Of a stretch of DNA of 64,000 bases, positions 43,395-52,238 are shown piece by piece. Within the stretch, counting starts at the first letter, position 1; each line of letters opens with the position of its first letter. The position numbers were made by a program, and so were the translations under genes. The notes under the pieces were generated by a model. That model did no database searches. It had not been told where the DNA came from and was given only the letters and a program-made list of their open reading frames with translations. The DNA is from Pseudomonas syringae KCTC 12500 (GTDB lineage Bacteria; Pseudomonadota; Gammaproteobacteria; Pseudomonadales; Pseudomonadaceae): the NCBI RefSeq assembly GCF_000507185.2, contig NZ_AYTM02000002.1, forward strand, positions 3,755,501 through 3,819,500, read 5' to 3'.

Positions 43395-44759
43395 TCAGCG
43401 GGGCAACTGGATGCCGAAGGTATTGGCGCCCTTGGCGCTGTTCACGAACACGGTGCCGCCGTGCATCAAGGCAATCGCCTTGACGATGGCCAGCCCCAGG
43501 CCGTGATTGGCGCCGCTGTTACTGCGTGAGGCATCCACCCGATAAAAGCGCTCGAACAGTCTGGGTAAATGTTCCTGGGCGATTTGTACGCCCGGATTGG
43601 TCACGCTGACAGTGACATGGGCATCGCGGGATTCGATGTTGACTTCAATGACTTCGCCAGCGCGAGTGTGCTGAACGGCGTTATGCAACAGATTGATCAG
43701 CGCGCGGCGCAAGTGGGGCTTTTCAATCGGCGCGCTGGCGTCACCGTTGACGCGGACTTGCACGTGCGCGTCTTCCAGAATGAAGTCCAGGTAATCCAGC
43801 GTCGTAGCGACTTCTTCAGCCAGTGAGGTGCAGGTCTGTGCCTTGACCTTGGTGCCCTGATCGGCGCTCGCCAGAAACAGCATGTCGTTGATGATCGAGC
43901 GCAGGCGCTCCAGCTCTTCGAGGTTCGACTGCAGCACCTCGAAATAATGCTCGGCAGAGCGGCCACGGGTTAGCGCTACCTGGGTCTGACCGATCAGGTT
44001 GGTCAGCGGCGAGCGGAGCTCGTGCGCCACGTCGGCATTGAACGATTCCAGCCTTGAGTAGGCTTGCTCGACGCGTTCCAGCGTGGAGTTGAACGAGGCG
44101 ACGAATTGTTCGAGCTCCGGTGGCAGCGGCGATAGTTGCAAGCGTCCAGACAGCCGCGGCGGGGCGAGCTTCTGGACTTCCTGCGAGAGGCTGGTCAGCG
44201 GTCGCAGGCCAATTCGCGCGACCCAGTAGCCCAGCGCCGACGCGAGCAGAATGCCCAGCGTGGCGAGGCTGATCAAGGCGACCAGCAGCGAGTGCTGCGT
44301 GTGCCAGAACGTCTCGGTGTCGATGGCGGTCAGAAAGCGCAGTGCCGGACGCTGTTCCTTGGCGGGAAACTCGCTGACCAGCACTTTAAACGAAAACGGG
44401 TGATCCGCCAGTTTCAGGTCGTGCATGCCCAGCGGCCCCTGCGCAAAACGACGAATGTCAGCGCCAGGGTTGCCGAACTCGTAGAGCGGATTGTCACTCA
44501 CCACCCAGAAGCGCAGGCGTTTATCCTCTTCACTGAGCAAGGTGAGCTTGGTCTTGATCTTGCCCCAGTGCTCCGGGTTGCCGAAACGATTGACCGCCGA
44601 TTCCAGCACGCTGTAGCGCGCATCCACTTCCGCGCGGGGCAGCAGGTCGAGGCTCTTGTCGACCTGAAGGTACAAGGCCCAGCCGATCAGCAGAAAGACC
44701 ACCAGCGCCACCAGCGCGAACAGCCCGCTCAGGCGCAGGGCAATTGAATCAACCCGCAC
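43395..44759 (-). CDS. Heavy-metal-type sensor histidine kinase
   Basis: The protein has 454 residues from the GTG at 44757-44759 (MRVDSIALRLSGLFALVALV), which overlaps the regulator gene by 11 nt. Two membrane helices (about 12-35 and 165-190) bracket a periplasmic domain. HAMP, HisKA (FNADVAHELRSPLTNLIGQ) and HATPase (INLLHNAVQHT, GLGLAIVKAIAL) follow. The order and HisKA form are those of CopS/CzcS/IrlS kinases. The G1 region (VTNPGVQIA) is weaker than the usual DxGxG. It is the last gene of the MFP-RND-regulator-kinase operon. Confidence 0.92.
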   Translation of the reverse strand: MRVDSIALRLSGLFALVALVVFLLIGWALYLQVDKSLDLLPRAEVDARYSVLESAVNRFGNPEHWGKIKTKLTLLSEEDKRLRFWVVSDNPLYEFGNPGADIRRFAQGPLGMHDLKLADHPFSFKVLVSEFPAKEQRPALRFLTAIDTETFWHTQHSLLVALISLATLGILLASALGYWVARIGLRPLTSLSQEVQKLAPPRLSGRLQLSPLPPELEQFVASFNSTLERVEQAYSRLESFNADVAHELRSPLTNLIGQTQVALTRGRSAEHYFEVLQSNLEELERLRSIINDMLFLASADQGTKVKAQTCTSLAEEVATTLDYLDFILEDAHVQVRVNGDASAPIEKPHLRRALINLLHNAVQHTRAGEVIEVNIESRDAHVTVSVTNPGVQIAQEHLPRLFERFYRVDASRSNSGANHGLGLAIVKAIALMHGGTVFVNSAKGANTFGIQLPR

Positions 44760-45426
44760 TGCGGTTCTCCAGCACATAGCCCATGCCGCGAATGGTGTGC
44801 AGCAGCTTGTGTTCGTAAGGACCGTCGAGCTTGGCCCGCAAGCGCTTGATCGCGACTTCGACCACATTGGTATCGCTGTCGAAGTTGATGTCCCAGACCA
44901 TCTCGGCGATGGATGTCTTGGAGAGAATGTCGCCCTGACGCCGGGCCAGCACGCTGAGCAGCGAAAACTCCTTGGCGGTCAGGTCCAGGCGCAGGCCGGC
45001 GCGGGTCGCCTTGCGGCTGATCAGGTCTATCCACAGGTCGGCGATGGTGATCTGCACCGGTTCGTGGCCACCGCTGCGCCGGGTCAGGGCCTGCAGGCGG
45101 GCGACCAGTTCCAGAAAGGAAAACGGTTTGCCCAGGTAATCATCCGCGCCTTCGCGCAGGCCGCGAATGCGGTCGTCGACCTGCTCGCGCGCGGTCAGCA
45201 TGATCACGGGTGTCTGTTTGCGCGCACGCAACGCACGCAACACACCAAAACCATCCAGGCCTGGGAGCATCACGTCGAGAATGACAATCGCATGGTCATT
45301 CTCCAGCGCCAGGTGCAGGCCTTCGATCCCGTCTCGCGCCACGTCCACGGCATAGCCCTGTTCGGTCAGGCCCCGACGCAGGTAATCGGCGGTTTTCTCT
45401 TCGTCTTCGATAATCAGCACGCGCAT
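44749..45426 (-). CDS. Heavy-metal-type response regulator (CopR/CzcR/IrlR-like)
   Basis: This 225-residue OmpR-family protein has Asp51 in IVILDVMLPGLDGFG as receiver acceptor and a winged helix at about 125-222, including DTNVVEVAIKRLRAKLD. It lies 10 nt downstream of the RND pump gene and overlaps the kinase gene, so pump and two-component system are one transcript. It likely autoregulates from the promoter upstream of the membrane-fusion gene. Confidence 0.93.
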   Translation of the reverse strand: MRVLIIEDEEKTADYLRRGLTEQGYAVDVARDGIEGLHLALENDHAIVILDVMLPGLDGFGVLRALRARKQTPVIMLTAREQVDDRIRGLREGADDYLGKPFSFLELVARLQALTRRSGGHEPVQITIADLWIDLISRKATRAGLRLDLTAKEFSLLSVLARRQGDILSKTSIAEMVWDINFDSDTNVVEVAIKRLRAKLDGPYEHKLLHTIRGMGYVLENRSAG

Positions 45427-45436
45427 CGGGCGACTC

Positions 45437-48400
45437 TCACTTGTGCAGGGCCAGCGCCGGTGCGTCGGGCGCCGGGTGACGTCGATGAAACAACCGCTCC
45501 AGTTGCAGATAAATGACCGGCGTCGTGAACAACGTGAGCATCTGGCTCACCAGCAGGCCGCCGACCACGGCAATGCCCAGCGGCTGACGCAACTCGGAAC
45601 CGACGCCGAAACCGAGCATCAGCGGCAGCGCGCCGAGCAGCGCGGCGAGGGTGGTCATGATAATCGGTCGGAAGCGGGTGATGCAGGCCTCATAAATGGC
45701 TTCGTGGGGCGTGAGGCCCTGCTCGCGCTGGGCCTGCAGGGCAAAGTCCACCAGCAGAATACCGTTCTTTTTGACGATACCGATCAGCAATACCACGCCG
45801 ATCAAAGCCATGATCGAGAAGTCCTGCCCCATCATCCACAGCAGCAAAAGTGCGCCGATACCTGCCGAGGGCAGGGTGGAGATGATGGTCAGCGGGTGCA
45901 CGAAGCTTTCATAGAGCACACCCAGAATGATGTACACCGCCACCAGCGCCGCAAGGATCAGCCAGGGCTGGTTGGCCAGCGAACTCTGGAACGCCTGTGC
46001 TGCGCCCTGGAAGCTGCCGATGATCGAGGCGGGCATGCCGATTTCGTTCTTGGCCTGATCGAGCATGCGCACAGCATCACCCAACGCGACCCCGGGAGCC
46101 AGGTTGAATGACAGGTTCGCTGCCGGGAACATCCCGTCATGGCTGATCGATAACGGTCCCATGCGCGGCGCACTGACTTTGGCCAGCGCCGACAGCGGCA
46201 CCATTTCGCTGGTCAGCGGTGAGCGCAGGTAGAAGTACGCCAGGCTTTCGGCCTTGCCGCGCTGCTGGGCGTCCAGTTCAAGGATTACCTTGTACTGGTT
46301 GACCTCCGTCTGATACTCGCTGATCTGCCGCTGGCCGAACGCGTCGTACAGCGCCTGGTCGACATCGGCCGTGGTCAGGCCGAAGCGCGCGGCAGCACTG
46401 CGGTCGATGTCGATGTGCGTGACGCTGCCGCCCAGTTGCAAGTCGTTGGACATGTCACGAAACGCCGGGTTGCTGCGCAGCTTTTCAGTCAGCCGTTGTG
46501 TCCAGGTGTTGAGTAGTTCGCCGTCGTTGCTCTTGAGCACGTACTGGTACTGACTGCGGCTCGGCCCGGAACTGAGGTTGATATCCTGCCCGGCGCGCAG
46601 ATACAGAACGATGCCCGGGACTTTGGCCAGTTTGGGGCGCAGGCGGTCGATGAACTCGCTGACCGACACATCGCGTTCGGCGCGTGGTTTGAGCGAGATC
46701 CAGAAGCGGCCGTTGGCGATGGTCTGGTTGCTGCCCGAAACACCGACCGAATGCGAGAACGCCAGCACGGCAGGGTCCGCGCCGACGATCTTTGCCAGCT
46801 CCAGGTGTTTTTCCACCATGTCCGGGTAGGAGATGTCGGCAGCGGCCTCGGTGGTCCCGAGTGCAAAAGCGGTGTCCTGGACCGGGAAGAAGCCTTTGGG
46901 TATGAGGATGTAACCGACCACTGCCAGCGCCAGGGTCAGGCCGAACACGCCAAGCATCAGCCGCTGATGGGCCAGGGCCTTGCGCAAGCCACGCTCGTAG
47001 GAGGCGAGCAGGCGTTCACCGAATCCCGGTTTCTGATGCGGGTGATGGGTGGGCGCGCGCATGAACAAGGCGGCCAGGGTGGGCGCGAGGGTCAGGGAGA
47101 CGACCACCGAAATAAGAATGGTCGCGGTTGCGGTCAGTGCGAATTCCTTGAACAGTCGCCCGACCACGCCGCCCATGAACAACAGTGGAATGAACGCCGC
47201 CACTAACGAGAAGCTGATCGACACCACGGTAAAGCCGATTTCCCCGGAGCCCTTTATCGCGGCTTCGCGCATGCCCTGGCCGGCTTCGAGATGACGGTGG
47301 ATGTTCTCGACTACCACGATGGCGTCATCCACCACGAAACCGACCGCGACCACGATGGCCACCAGTGTCAGGTTGTTCAGGCTGAAGCCGAACAGGTACA
47401 TCATCGCAAAGCTGGCAATCAGCGAGACCCCGAGTACCGCACTGACGATCAGGGTGGCTGACAGTTGGCGCAGGAACAGCGCCATGACCGCCACCACCAG
47501 CAGCACCGCGATCATCAGGGTCAGTTCCACCTCATGCAGCGAGGCACGGATGGTACGCGTACGGTCGTTGAGTACCGAGACATCGACGCTGGCCGGGAGC
47601 ATTTCCTGCAGGCGTGGCAGTTCACCCTGGATACGGTCCACGGTGTCGACAATGTTGGCGCCCGGCTGGCGGAAGATGGCGATGTTGACGCCTTGCTGAT
47701 CGCCGGACCACGCTTTGACGTAGGCGTTTTCCGAGCCCGCGACCACCCGAGCCACATCCTTGAGCTGGACGGGCGCGCCGTTCTTGTAGGAAACGATCAG
47801 TTGCGCGTAGTCCTGCGGCTTGAACAACTGGTCGTTGGAAGACAGGGTTGAAATACTGTCCTTGCCGTACAGGGCACCCTTGGCCAGGTTCAGGCTGGTC
47901 TGTTGCACCGCCTGGCGAATGTCCGCCAGAGTCAGCCCCAGCGCAGCCAGTTTCTCGGGAGCGGCCTGGACACGAATCGCCGGACGCTGCTGACCGGTGA
48001 TGAAGACCTGGCCCACCCCTTCGATCTGGCTGAGCTGGCGCGCCAGAATGGTTTCGGTGACGTCGCTCAGCTCGGTGCCGGGGATCAGGCTGGAGCTCAC
48101 GCTGAGAATCAGCACCGGGCTGTCGGCCGGGTTGACCTTGCGCCACGTCGGCAGGTTGGGCAGATCGGCCGGCAAGCGTCCGGCTGCGGTATTGATGGCG
48201 GCCTGGACTTCCTGCGCCGCAGTGTCGATGCTTTTGTTGAGCGTGAATTGCAGTGTCAGGTTGGTGGAGCCCAGTGCGCTGCTGGAGGTCATCTGGGTCA
48301 TGCCCGGTATCGCGCTGAACTGCACTTCCAGTGGCGTGGCAACCGAAGACGCCATGGTCTCGGGGCTGGCGCCGGGCAGCTGCGCTGTGACCTGGATGGT

Positions 48401-48541
48401 CGGGAATTCCGCTTCCGGCAACGGCGCGATCGGCAGCCGCGGAAAGGCAATGACCCCCAGTAGGACCAATGCAAAGGTCAACAACAAGGTGGCCACCGGG
48501 TGGTCGATGCACCACGCCGACACCGAGCCCCGGCCGTTCAT
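45437..48541 (-). CDS. RND efflux permease, MdtC/MuxC-like (HAE1)
   Basis: This 1034-residue proton antiporter of the inner membrane has twelve helices and two large periplasmic loops. The start WCIDHPVATLLLTFALVLLG and RLPIAPLPEAEFPTIQV match the MdtB/MdtC/MuxC branch. Two adjacent acidic residues of the proton relay lie in GFVVDDAIVVVENIHRH. It lacks hallmarks of metal-exporting CzcA pumps as far as I can see. It overlaps the membrane-fusion gene by 4 nt. No outer-membrane channel gene is in the operon, so it must borrow a TolC/OprM-type channel. Drugs or plant compounds are plausible substrates. Confidence 0.93.
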   Translation of the reverse strand: MNGRGSVSAWCIDHPVATLLLTFALVLLGVIAFPRLPIAPLPEAEFPTIQVTAQLPGASPETMASSVATPLEVQFSAIPGMTQMTSSSALGSTNLTLQFTLNKSIDTAAQEVQAAINTAAGRLPADLPNLPTWRKVNPADSPVLILSVSSSLIPGTELSDVTETILARQLSQIEGVGQVFITGQQRPAIRVQAAPEKLAALGLTLADIRQAVQQTSLNLAKGALYGKDSISTLSSNDQLFKPQDYAQLIVSYKNGAPVQLKDVARVVAGSENAYVKAWSGDQQGVNIAIFRQPGANIVDTVDRIQGELPRLQEMLPASVDVSVLNDRTRTIRASLHEVELTLMIAVLLVVAVMALFLRQLSATLIVSAVLGVSLIASFAMMYLFGFSLNNLTLVAIVVAVGFVVDDAIVVVENIHRHLEAGQGMREAAIKGSGEIGFTVVSISFSLVAAFIPLLFMGGVVGRLFKEFALTATATILISVVVSLTLAPTLAALFMRAPTHHPHQKPGFGERLLASYERGLRKALAHQRLMLGVFGLTLALAVVGYILIPKGFFPVQDTAFALGTTEAAADISYPDMVEKHLELAKIVGADPAVLAFSHSVGVSGSNQTIANGRFWISLKPRAERDVSVSEFIDRLRPKLAKVPGIVLYLRAGQDINLSSGPSRSQYQYVLKSNDGELLNTWTQRLTEKLRSNPAFRDMSNDLQLGGSVTHIDIDRSAAARFGLTTADVDQALYDAFGQRQISEYQTEVNQYKVILELDAQQRGKAESLAYFYLRSPLTSEMVPLSALAKVSAPRMGPLSISHDGMFPAANLSFNLAPGVALGDAVRMLDQAKNEIGMPASIIGSFQGAAQAFQSSLANQPWLILAALVAVYIILGVLYESFVHPLTIISTLPSAGIGALLLLWMMGQDFSIMALIGVVLLIGIVKKNGILLVDFALQAQREQGLTPHEAIYEACITRFRPIIMTTLAALLGALPLMLGFGVGSELRQPLGIAVVGGLLVSQMLTLFTTPVIYLQLERLFHRRHPAPDAPALALHK

Positions 48542-49704
48542 CGTGCAGGCTCCGCTTGCGCGCTGGCGACATCCGCAGCAGGCGCAGTGATCACCTCGAC
48601 CGTTGCTCCCGGGCGTAGCCGCGACTGGCCGTCGCTGACCAGTACATCGCCAGCACGTGGTCCGCTGATCAGTGTCTGTTCGCTGTCCTGATAGAGCACT
48701 TTGACGGGTACGACTTCCACCTTGTTGTCGGCAGTGAGCCGATAGACGAAGTGCAGGTCAACACCGCGCTGCACTACTTGTGGCGGCACTTTCAGCGAGT
48801 TGAGTTCGATACCGGTCTGGATCTTCACGGTCACCAGTTGCCCTGGCCAGAGTTGCTCGCCGGGGTTTTTGAACTGAGCCTTGGCGCGGATCGTACCGGT
48901 GCCTGCCGACACCTGATTGTCGATCAATGAAAGCGTACCTTCACCCAAAAGCAGTCCGTTGGTCGCGCCGTCGCCCTGATACGCCCTGACGGTCGCAGCG
49001 TTGCGCTCGGCAATCAGCCCCTGCAGGGTCGGCAACATCTGCTGTGGCAGGGAAAACTCCACGGCAATCGGGTCTATCTGGGTCACTGAAAACAGCCCGG
49101 CAGCATCGCTGACGCGCAGGAAGTTGCCTTCATCGACATTGCGAATACCGACCCGTCCCGTCACCGGCGAGCGAATCTGGGTGTAGGACAACTGCACCTG
49201 TGAGGCGTTGATGCTCGCTTCGTTGCCTTTCGCCGTGGCTTCGAGCTGCCTGACCAATGCCTGTTGCTGATCGAATGTCTGTCGCGAGATGCCATTTTCC
49301 TGGGTGAGCTGGCGATAGCGCTTGAGGTCCAGTTGCGCCACGTCCAACTGAGCCTTGCTCTGCGCCAACTGGGCACGCGCCTGTTCCAGTGCAGCCCGGA
49401 TAGAGCGGTCATCCAGCGTTGCCAGCAGGTCCCCGGCCTTGACCTGCTGACCCTCCTTGACCAGCACGCGCGTCAGCACCCCATCCACCTGAGGGCGGAT
49501 CACGACGCTTTGCAGCGACAGCACCGAACCGATCCCTGTGACGAAACGCGGCACGTCCTCAAGACTGACCGTGATCACTTTGACGGGCACAGCGGCAGCG
49601 GCATGTTTGGGGAGTGTGGCCGGGCGGGTCAGTTTCCAGCCGGCAATTGCCGCACAGGCGATCACCAGGACGACGGCGGTGACGGTCAGGGTCTTTCTGC
49701 GCAT
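48538..49704 (-). CDS. RND efflux periplasmic adaptor (membrane fusion protein)
   Basis: This 388-residue protein is anchored by an N-terminal helix (TLTVTAVVLVIACAAIAGWK). The lipoyl-like half-motif VIRPQVDGVLTRVLVKEGQQV, a coiled-coil hairpin (about 95-160; RAALEQARAQLAQSKAQLDV) and a second lipoyl half are in the MdtA/AcrA order. It bridges the pump to an outer-membrane channel. It is the first gene of the operon. Two TGTCA repeats 9 bp apart (49795-49808) lie about 90-100 nt upstream and might bind the operon's own regulator. Confidence 0.93.
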   Translation of the reverse strand: MRRKTLTVTAVVLVIACAAIAGWKLTRPATLPKHAAAAVPVKVITVSLEDVPRFVTGIGSVLSLQSVVIRPQVDGVLTRVLVKEGQQVKAGDLLATLDDRSIRAALEQARAQLAQSKAQLDVAQLDLKRYRQLTQENGISRQTFDQQQALVRQLEATAKGNEASINASQVQLSYTQIRSPVTGRVGIRNVDEGNFLRVSDAAGLFSVTQIDPIAVEFSLPQQMLPTLQGLIAERNAATVRAYQGDGATNGLLLGEGTLSLIDNQVSAGTGTIRAKAQFKNPGEQLWPGQLVTVKIQTGIELNSLKVPPQVVQRGVDLHFVYRLTADNKVEVVPVKVLYQDSEQTLISGPRAGDVLVSDGQSRLRPGATVEVITAPAADVASAQAEPAR

Positions 49705-49903
49705 ATGAAGAAAACGCCAAGTGTCGGTACGGAAGTAATGTTTTTTACAGCTTCCTTATAGCCTGCAAACCCGGTCAACAAAATGACTTTCAGCTGTCAG
49801 GTTTGTCAGAAAGCCTCCAGCGGGTGTGGCGTGCAGTCAAGAAAAGTCGGTATTGGACGATACCTATGTTGAAGAGATAGTTGTCCAGATGTTTATAAAG
49901 TCC

Positions 49904-49927
49904 TAGGAGTTTTCCTACATTTTCCTA
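49904..49927. promoter_or_regulatory. RcsB/LuxR-type box upstream of the fimbrial cluster
   Basis: TAGGA-GTTT-TCCTA (49904-49917) is a perfect dyad, and a further TCCTA at 49923 lies exactly 10 bp on. This resembles NarL/RcsB-family sites. It lies about 70-90 nt before the first pilin-like gene in a 292-nt gap. RcsB is known to control the CupD fimbriae of P. aeruginosa; the link here is inference. Confidence 0.4.
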
Positions 49928-49996
49928 AGTGGGTTTCTGGCAGGTCATTCTCTCATCAACTTAAATTATCGTATGAGTCAGTGAATGGAGTACGCC

Positions 49997-50377
49997 ATGA
50001 GCAGTCAGAAAATGAACGGAAAAGTGATGTGGAAGTTACGGACCCTTGATAAACGCTTGTGGGTCGTAATCCTGTCGGCGCTGTGGCTGACTGCTCCCGC
50101 TGTGTCATGGGCTAAGGACGGTGCAATAACGTTGCGTGGCAGTATCGTCAACAGCAGTTGCAAGGTTTCCAGTACAGAGATGACGGCGCCCGGTGTTCAG
50201 TCGAGAACGCTGGAAGTTGCACCCGGGGTCACTATTCATGTGAGCACCGAACGTAATGTCTGTGGTGAACAGGCAATGCCCTTCGTGACGCAGTATCAGG
50301 TGTTGCCTGCCGCCGTGGTAATCGACGGAGAAGCCCTGCAGGCGCGCGCTGCTGTGGTCACGTTGAGCTATCAGTAA
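49997..50377 (+). CDS. Small pilin-like secreted protein
   Basis: The protein has 126 residues from the ATG at 49997 (GGAG 6 nt upstream; an ATG at 49985 lacks one). A signal peptide (RLWVVILSALWLTAPAVSWA-KD) is followed by ITLRGSIVNSSCKVS, the first-strand and Cys signature of type 1 pilins. The second Cys lies in NVCGEQAMP. The end, AVVTLSYQ, resembles a pilin terminal strand with the penultimate Tyr recognised by chaperones. It is shorter than ordinary pilins and may be a minor subunit or adaptor. It is separated from the main cluster by 330 nt. Confidence 0.75.
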   Translation: MSSQKMNGKVMWKLRTLDKRLWVVILSALWLTAPAVSWAKDGAITLRGSIVNSSCKVSSTEMTAPGVQSRTLEVAPGVTIHVSTERNVCGEQAMPFVTQYQVLPAAVVIDGEALQARAAVVTLSYQ

Positions 50378-50531
50378 CTAGCTGTCTGTCGTGTTTTTTC
50401 GTCCGGACTGTCACGTTCTAAAGTGGCAGTCCAGTGCCCGCAAAGTGTGAACGATAAATAACCTCGGCCACAGTGAAGTCGTCGGTAGTCTGTACCTGAG
50501 TTACGACGCGCTTCTGTGTGGAAAAGGGTTT

Positions 50532-50560
50532 TTATCAGCGTGCCCGGCACACCTTATAAT
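50532..50560 (+). promoter_or_regulatory. Sigma-70-type promoter of the fimbrial operon
   Basis: TTATCA (50532-50537) and a perfect TATAAT (50555-50560) are 17 nt apart. The leader to the major pilin would be about 140 nt. The gap 50378-50707 also has a near-perfect hairpin GGACTGTCAC/GTGGCAGTCC (50405-50432) without a U-tract, and no gene. Confidence 0.55.
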
Positions 50561-50707
50561 TATTCCTACAGACCTGTCCTGCGTGTCGTGTTGTGTTGTC
50601 TGCGGGGTGAAAGTTACCGAGCTGACAGCACTGAAATAGACCTGGCTCTATAGTGCTCACCGTCCGATAGCGGGCACACACGAAATAACACAAGGAAGGT
50701 CGTTAGC

Positions 50708-51292
50708 ATGAAAAAGCTTTCTCTTACATTGGCAGTTCTGGGCGTAATGGGCGTTGGCATGGCAGGTACCGCCAGTGCGGCGAACAACGGCACAATGGTC
50801 TTCAACGGAACACTGACCAATATCTCCTGCGATGTGGGGCCGGGCACGGGTGTCAGTGCGGGGACCAACCCTGGCGAAATCAATATCGACCTGGGCAACG
50901 TGTCCTTCTCCGATATCGGTGTATCGAGCGAAAGCCGATTCGAGACGGCTGCCCCCATCCAGTTGCTGGTCAACTGCAGTGCAGGTGCAGACCAATACAA
51001 CATGGTGAAGATGCGCCTTATTGCCCGTAACGGCAGTGGCCTGGACAACAACGACGCGAAACTCCTGCGCACCACCGGTGCGGCAGATGGCGTCGGTATC
51101 GGCCTGCTCAATGCGTCCAGTGTGCTGATGGATCTGAGTGGTGACGAAACCGTCGACACCACGCTGATCAAGGATGGCGCCAACGGTGCCACCGCTGAAA
51201 TCAATTTTGGCGCGGTGTATGTGCTTAACGGCACGCCCACCAATCCTGGTAATGCCGACGGCTTCCTGCCGTTCGTGATGGATTACGAGTAA
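50708..51292 (+). CDS. Major fimbrial subunit, chaperone-usher type
   Basis: This 194-residue pilin has signal peptide MKKLSLTLAVLGVMGVGMAG..ASA-ANN. The mature start GTMVFNGTLTNISCDVGPG and later NCSAGADQY supply the conserved cysteine pair. The penultimate-residue rule is met by FLPFVMDYE, which would insert as a donor strand. SD AAGGA lies 10 nt upstream. It is the first gene of pilin-chaperone-usher-chaperone-adhesin, in the layout of pseudomonad Cup operons. Confidence 0.9.
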   Translation: MKKLSLTLAVLGVMGVGMAGTASAANNGTMVFNGTLTNISCDVGPGTGVSAGTNPGEINIDLGNVSFSDIGVSSESRFETAAPIQLLVNCSAGADQYNMVKMRLIARNGSGLDNNDAKLLRTTGAADGVGIGLLNASSVLMDLSGDETVDTTLIKDGANGATAEINFGAVYVLNGTPTNPGNADGFLPFVMDYE

Positions 51293-51355
51293 TCGTGTCG
51301 GACAGGGCGGGCAGCGCTCGCTCTGTCCTTTACCGAATTCAAGGTGAACGTCAGC

Positions 51356-52108
51356 ATGTTTCCCGATTTTTTCCGCTACACGATGCTCGCCGCGTTGTTG
51401 TTCTGCGCATCCACTGCTCAGGCGGGCATCGTATTGAATACGACGCGAGTCATTTACCAGGGCACTGATAAAGAGGTCAGTCTGGGTGTTCACAACAGTG
51501 GCGGGGGAGAGATTCTCCTGCAGTCCTGGCTTGAATCTCCTGTGTCGGCGGCCAGCACTCACGAAAATCTGCCGAACTTGCCGTTCATTGTCACACCCGC
51601 ACTTACGCGTATGGCCGGGGGTGGCAGGCAACTATTGCGGATCATTCATTCCGGTACCGACATGCCCACCGATCGTGAGTCGGTGTTGTGGCTCAATGTT
51701 CAGGAAATACCCCAGACCGCAGCAGAAAACACGCTGCAGATCGCGGTACGTCAGCGCATAAAAGTCTTCTTCCGGCCTGATGGTTTGCAGGGTGATCCAC
51801 AGCAGGCTCCGGAAAGACTGAACTGGCAGTGGATCGATGACACCGGTGTACAGGTCGAAAATCCCGGCCCCTACCATGTCTCCATGCTCCGGATTTCCAT
51901 ACGCCAACACGACACTGAACTTGCCCATCTGGACAGTCAGATGCTGGCGCCGCATCAGCGTCTGAATATCCCGTTACAGCACACCCCGGCAAGTGCACCG
52001 TTGCTGTTGAGTTTCGTCAGTCTCAATGACTACGGCGGACAAGTGCCTTATCAGGCAACCCTTATCCATAAACAACCGGTTAACGCCGACAAGGCGTCGC
52101 CCCGATAA
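51356..52108 (+). CDS. Fimbrial periplasmic chaperone 1 (PapD-like)
   Basis: The protein has 250 residues from the ATG at 51356 (AAGGTGA upstream; a GTG at 51344 is possible). A signal peptide (MLAALLFCASTAQA-GI) precedes two immunoglobulin-like domains. The conserved Arg and Lys of the subunit-binding cleft appear in TRVIYQGTDKEVSLGV and the RQRIKVFFRP strand. It caps pilin subunits by donor-strand complementation and delivers them to the usher. It is intact, unlike the second chaperone gene of the cluster. Confidence 0.93.
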   Translation: MFPDFFRYTMLAALLFCASTAQAGIVLNTTRVIYQGTDKEVSLGVHNSGGGEILLQSWLESPVSAASTHENLPNLPFIVTPALTRMAGGGRQLLRIIHSGTDMPTDRESVLWLNVQEIPQTAAENTLQIAVRQRIKVFFRPDGLQGDPQQAPERLNWQWIDDTGVQVENPGPYHVSMLRISIRQHDTELAHLDSQMLAPHQRLNIPLQHTPASAPLLLSFVSLNDYGGQVPYQATLIHKQPVNADKASPR

Positions 52109-52238
52109 GCTGGCTTATCCACTGTCAGCGTTCACTATTCAAACCGTCGGGCCTCAGTGACAAGCAGCCCGGCAGACCTGCGTCTGTGTAAAAGGATTGC
52201 GCGGCGCGCGCGACAGCCGAAGTAGAGTGAAGACCGCT

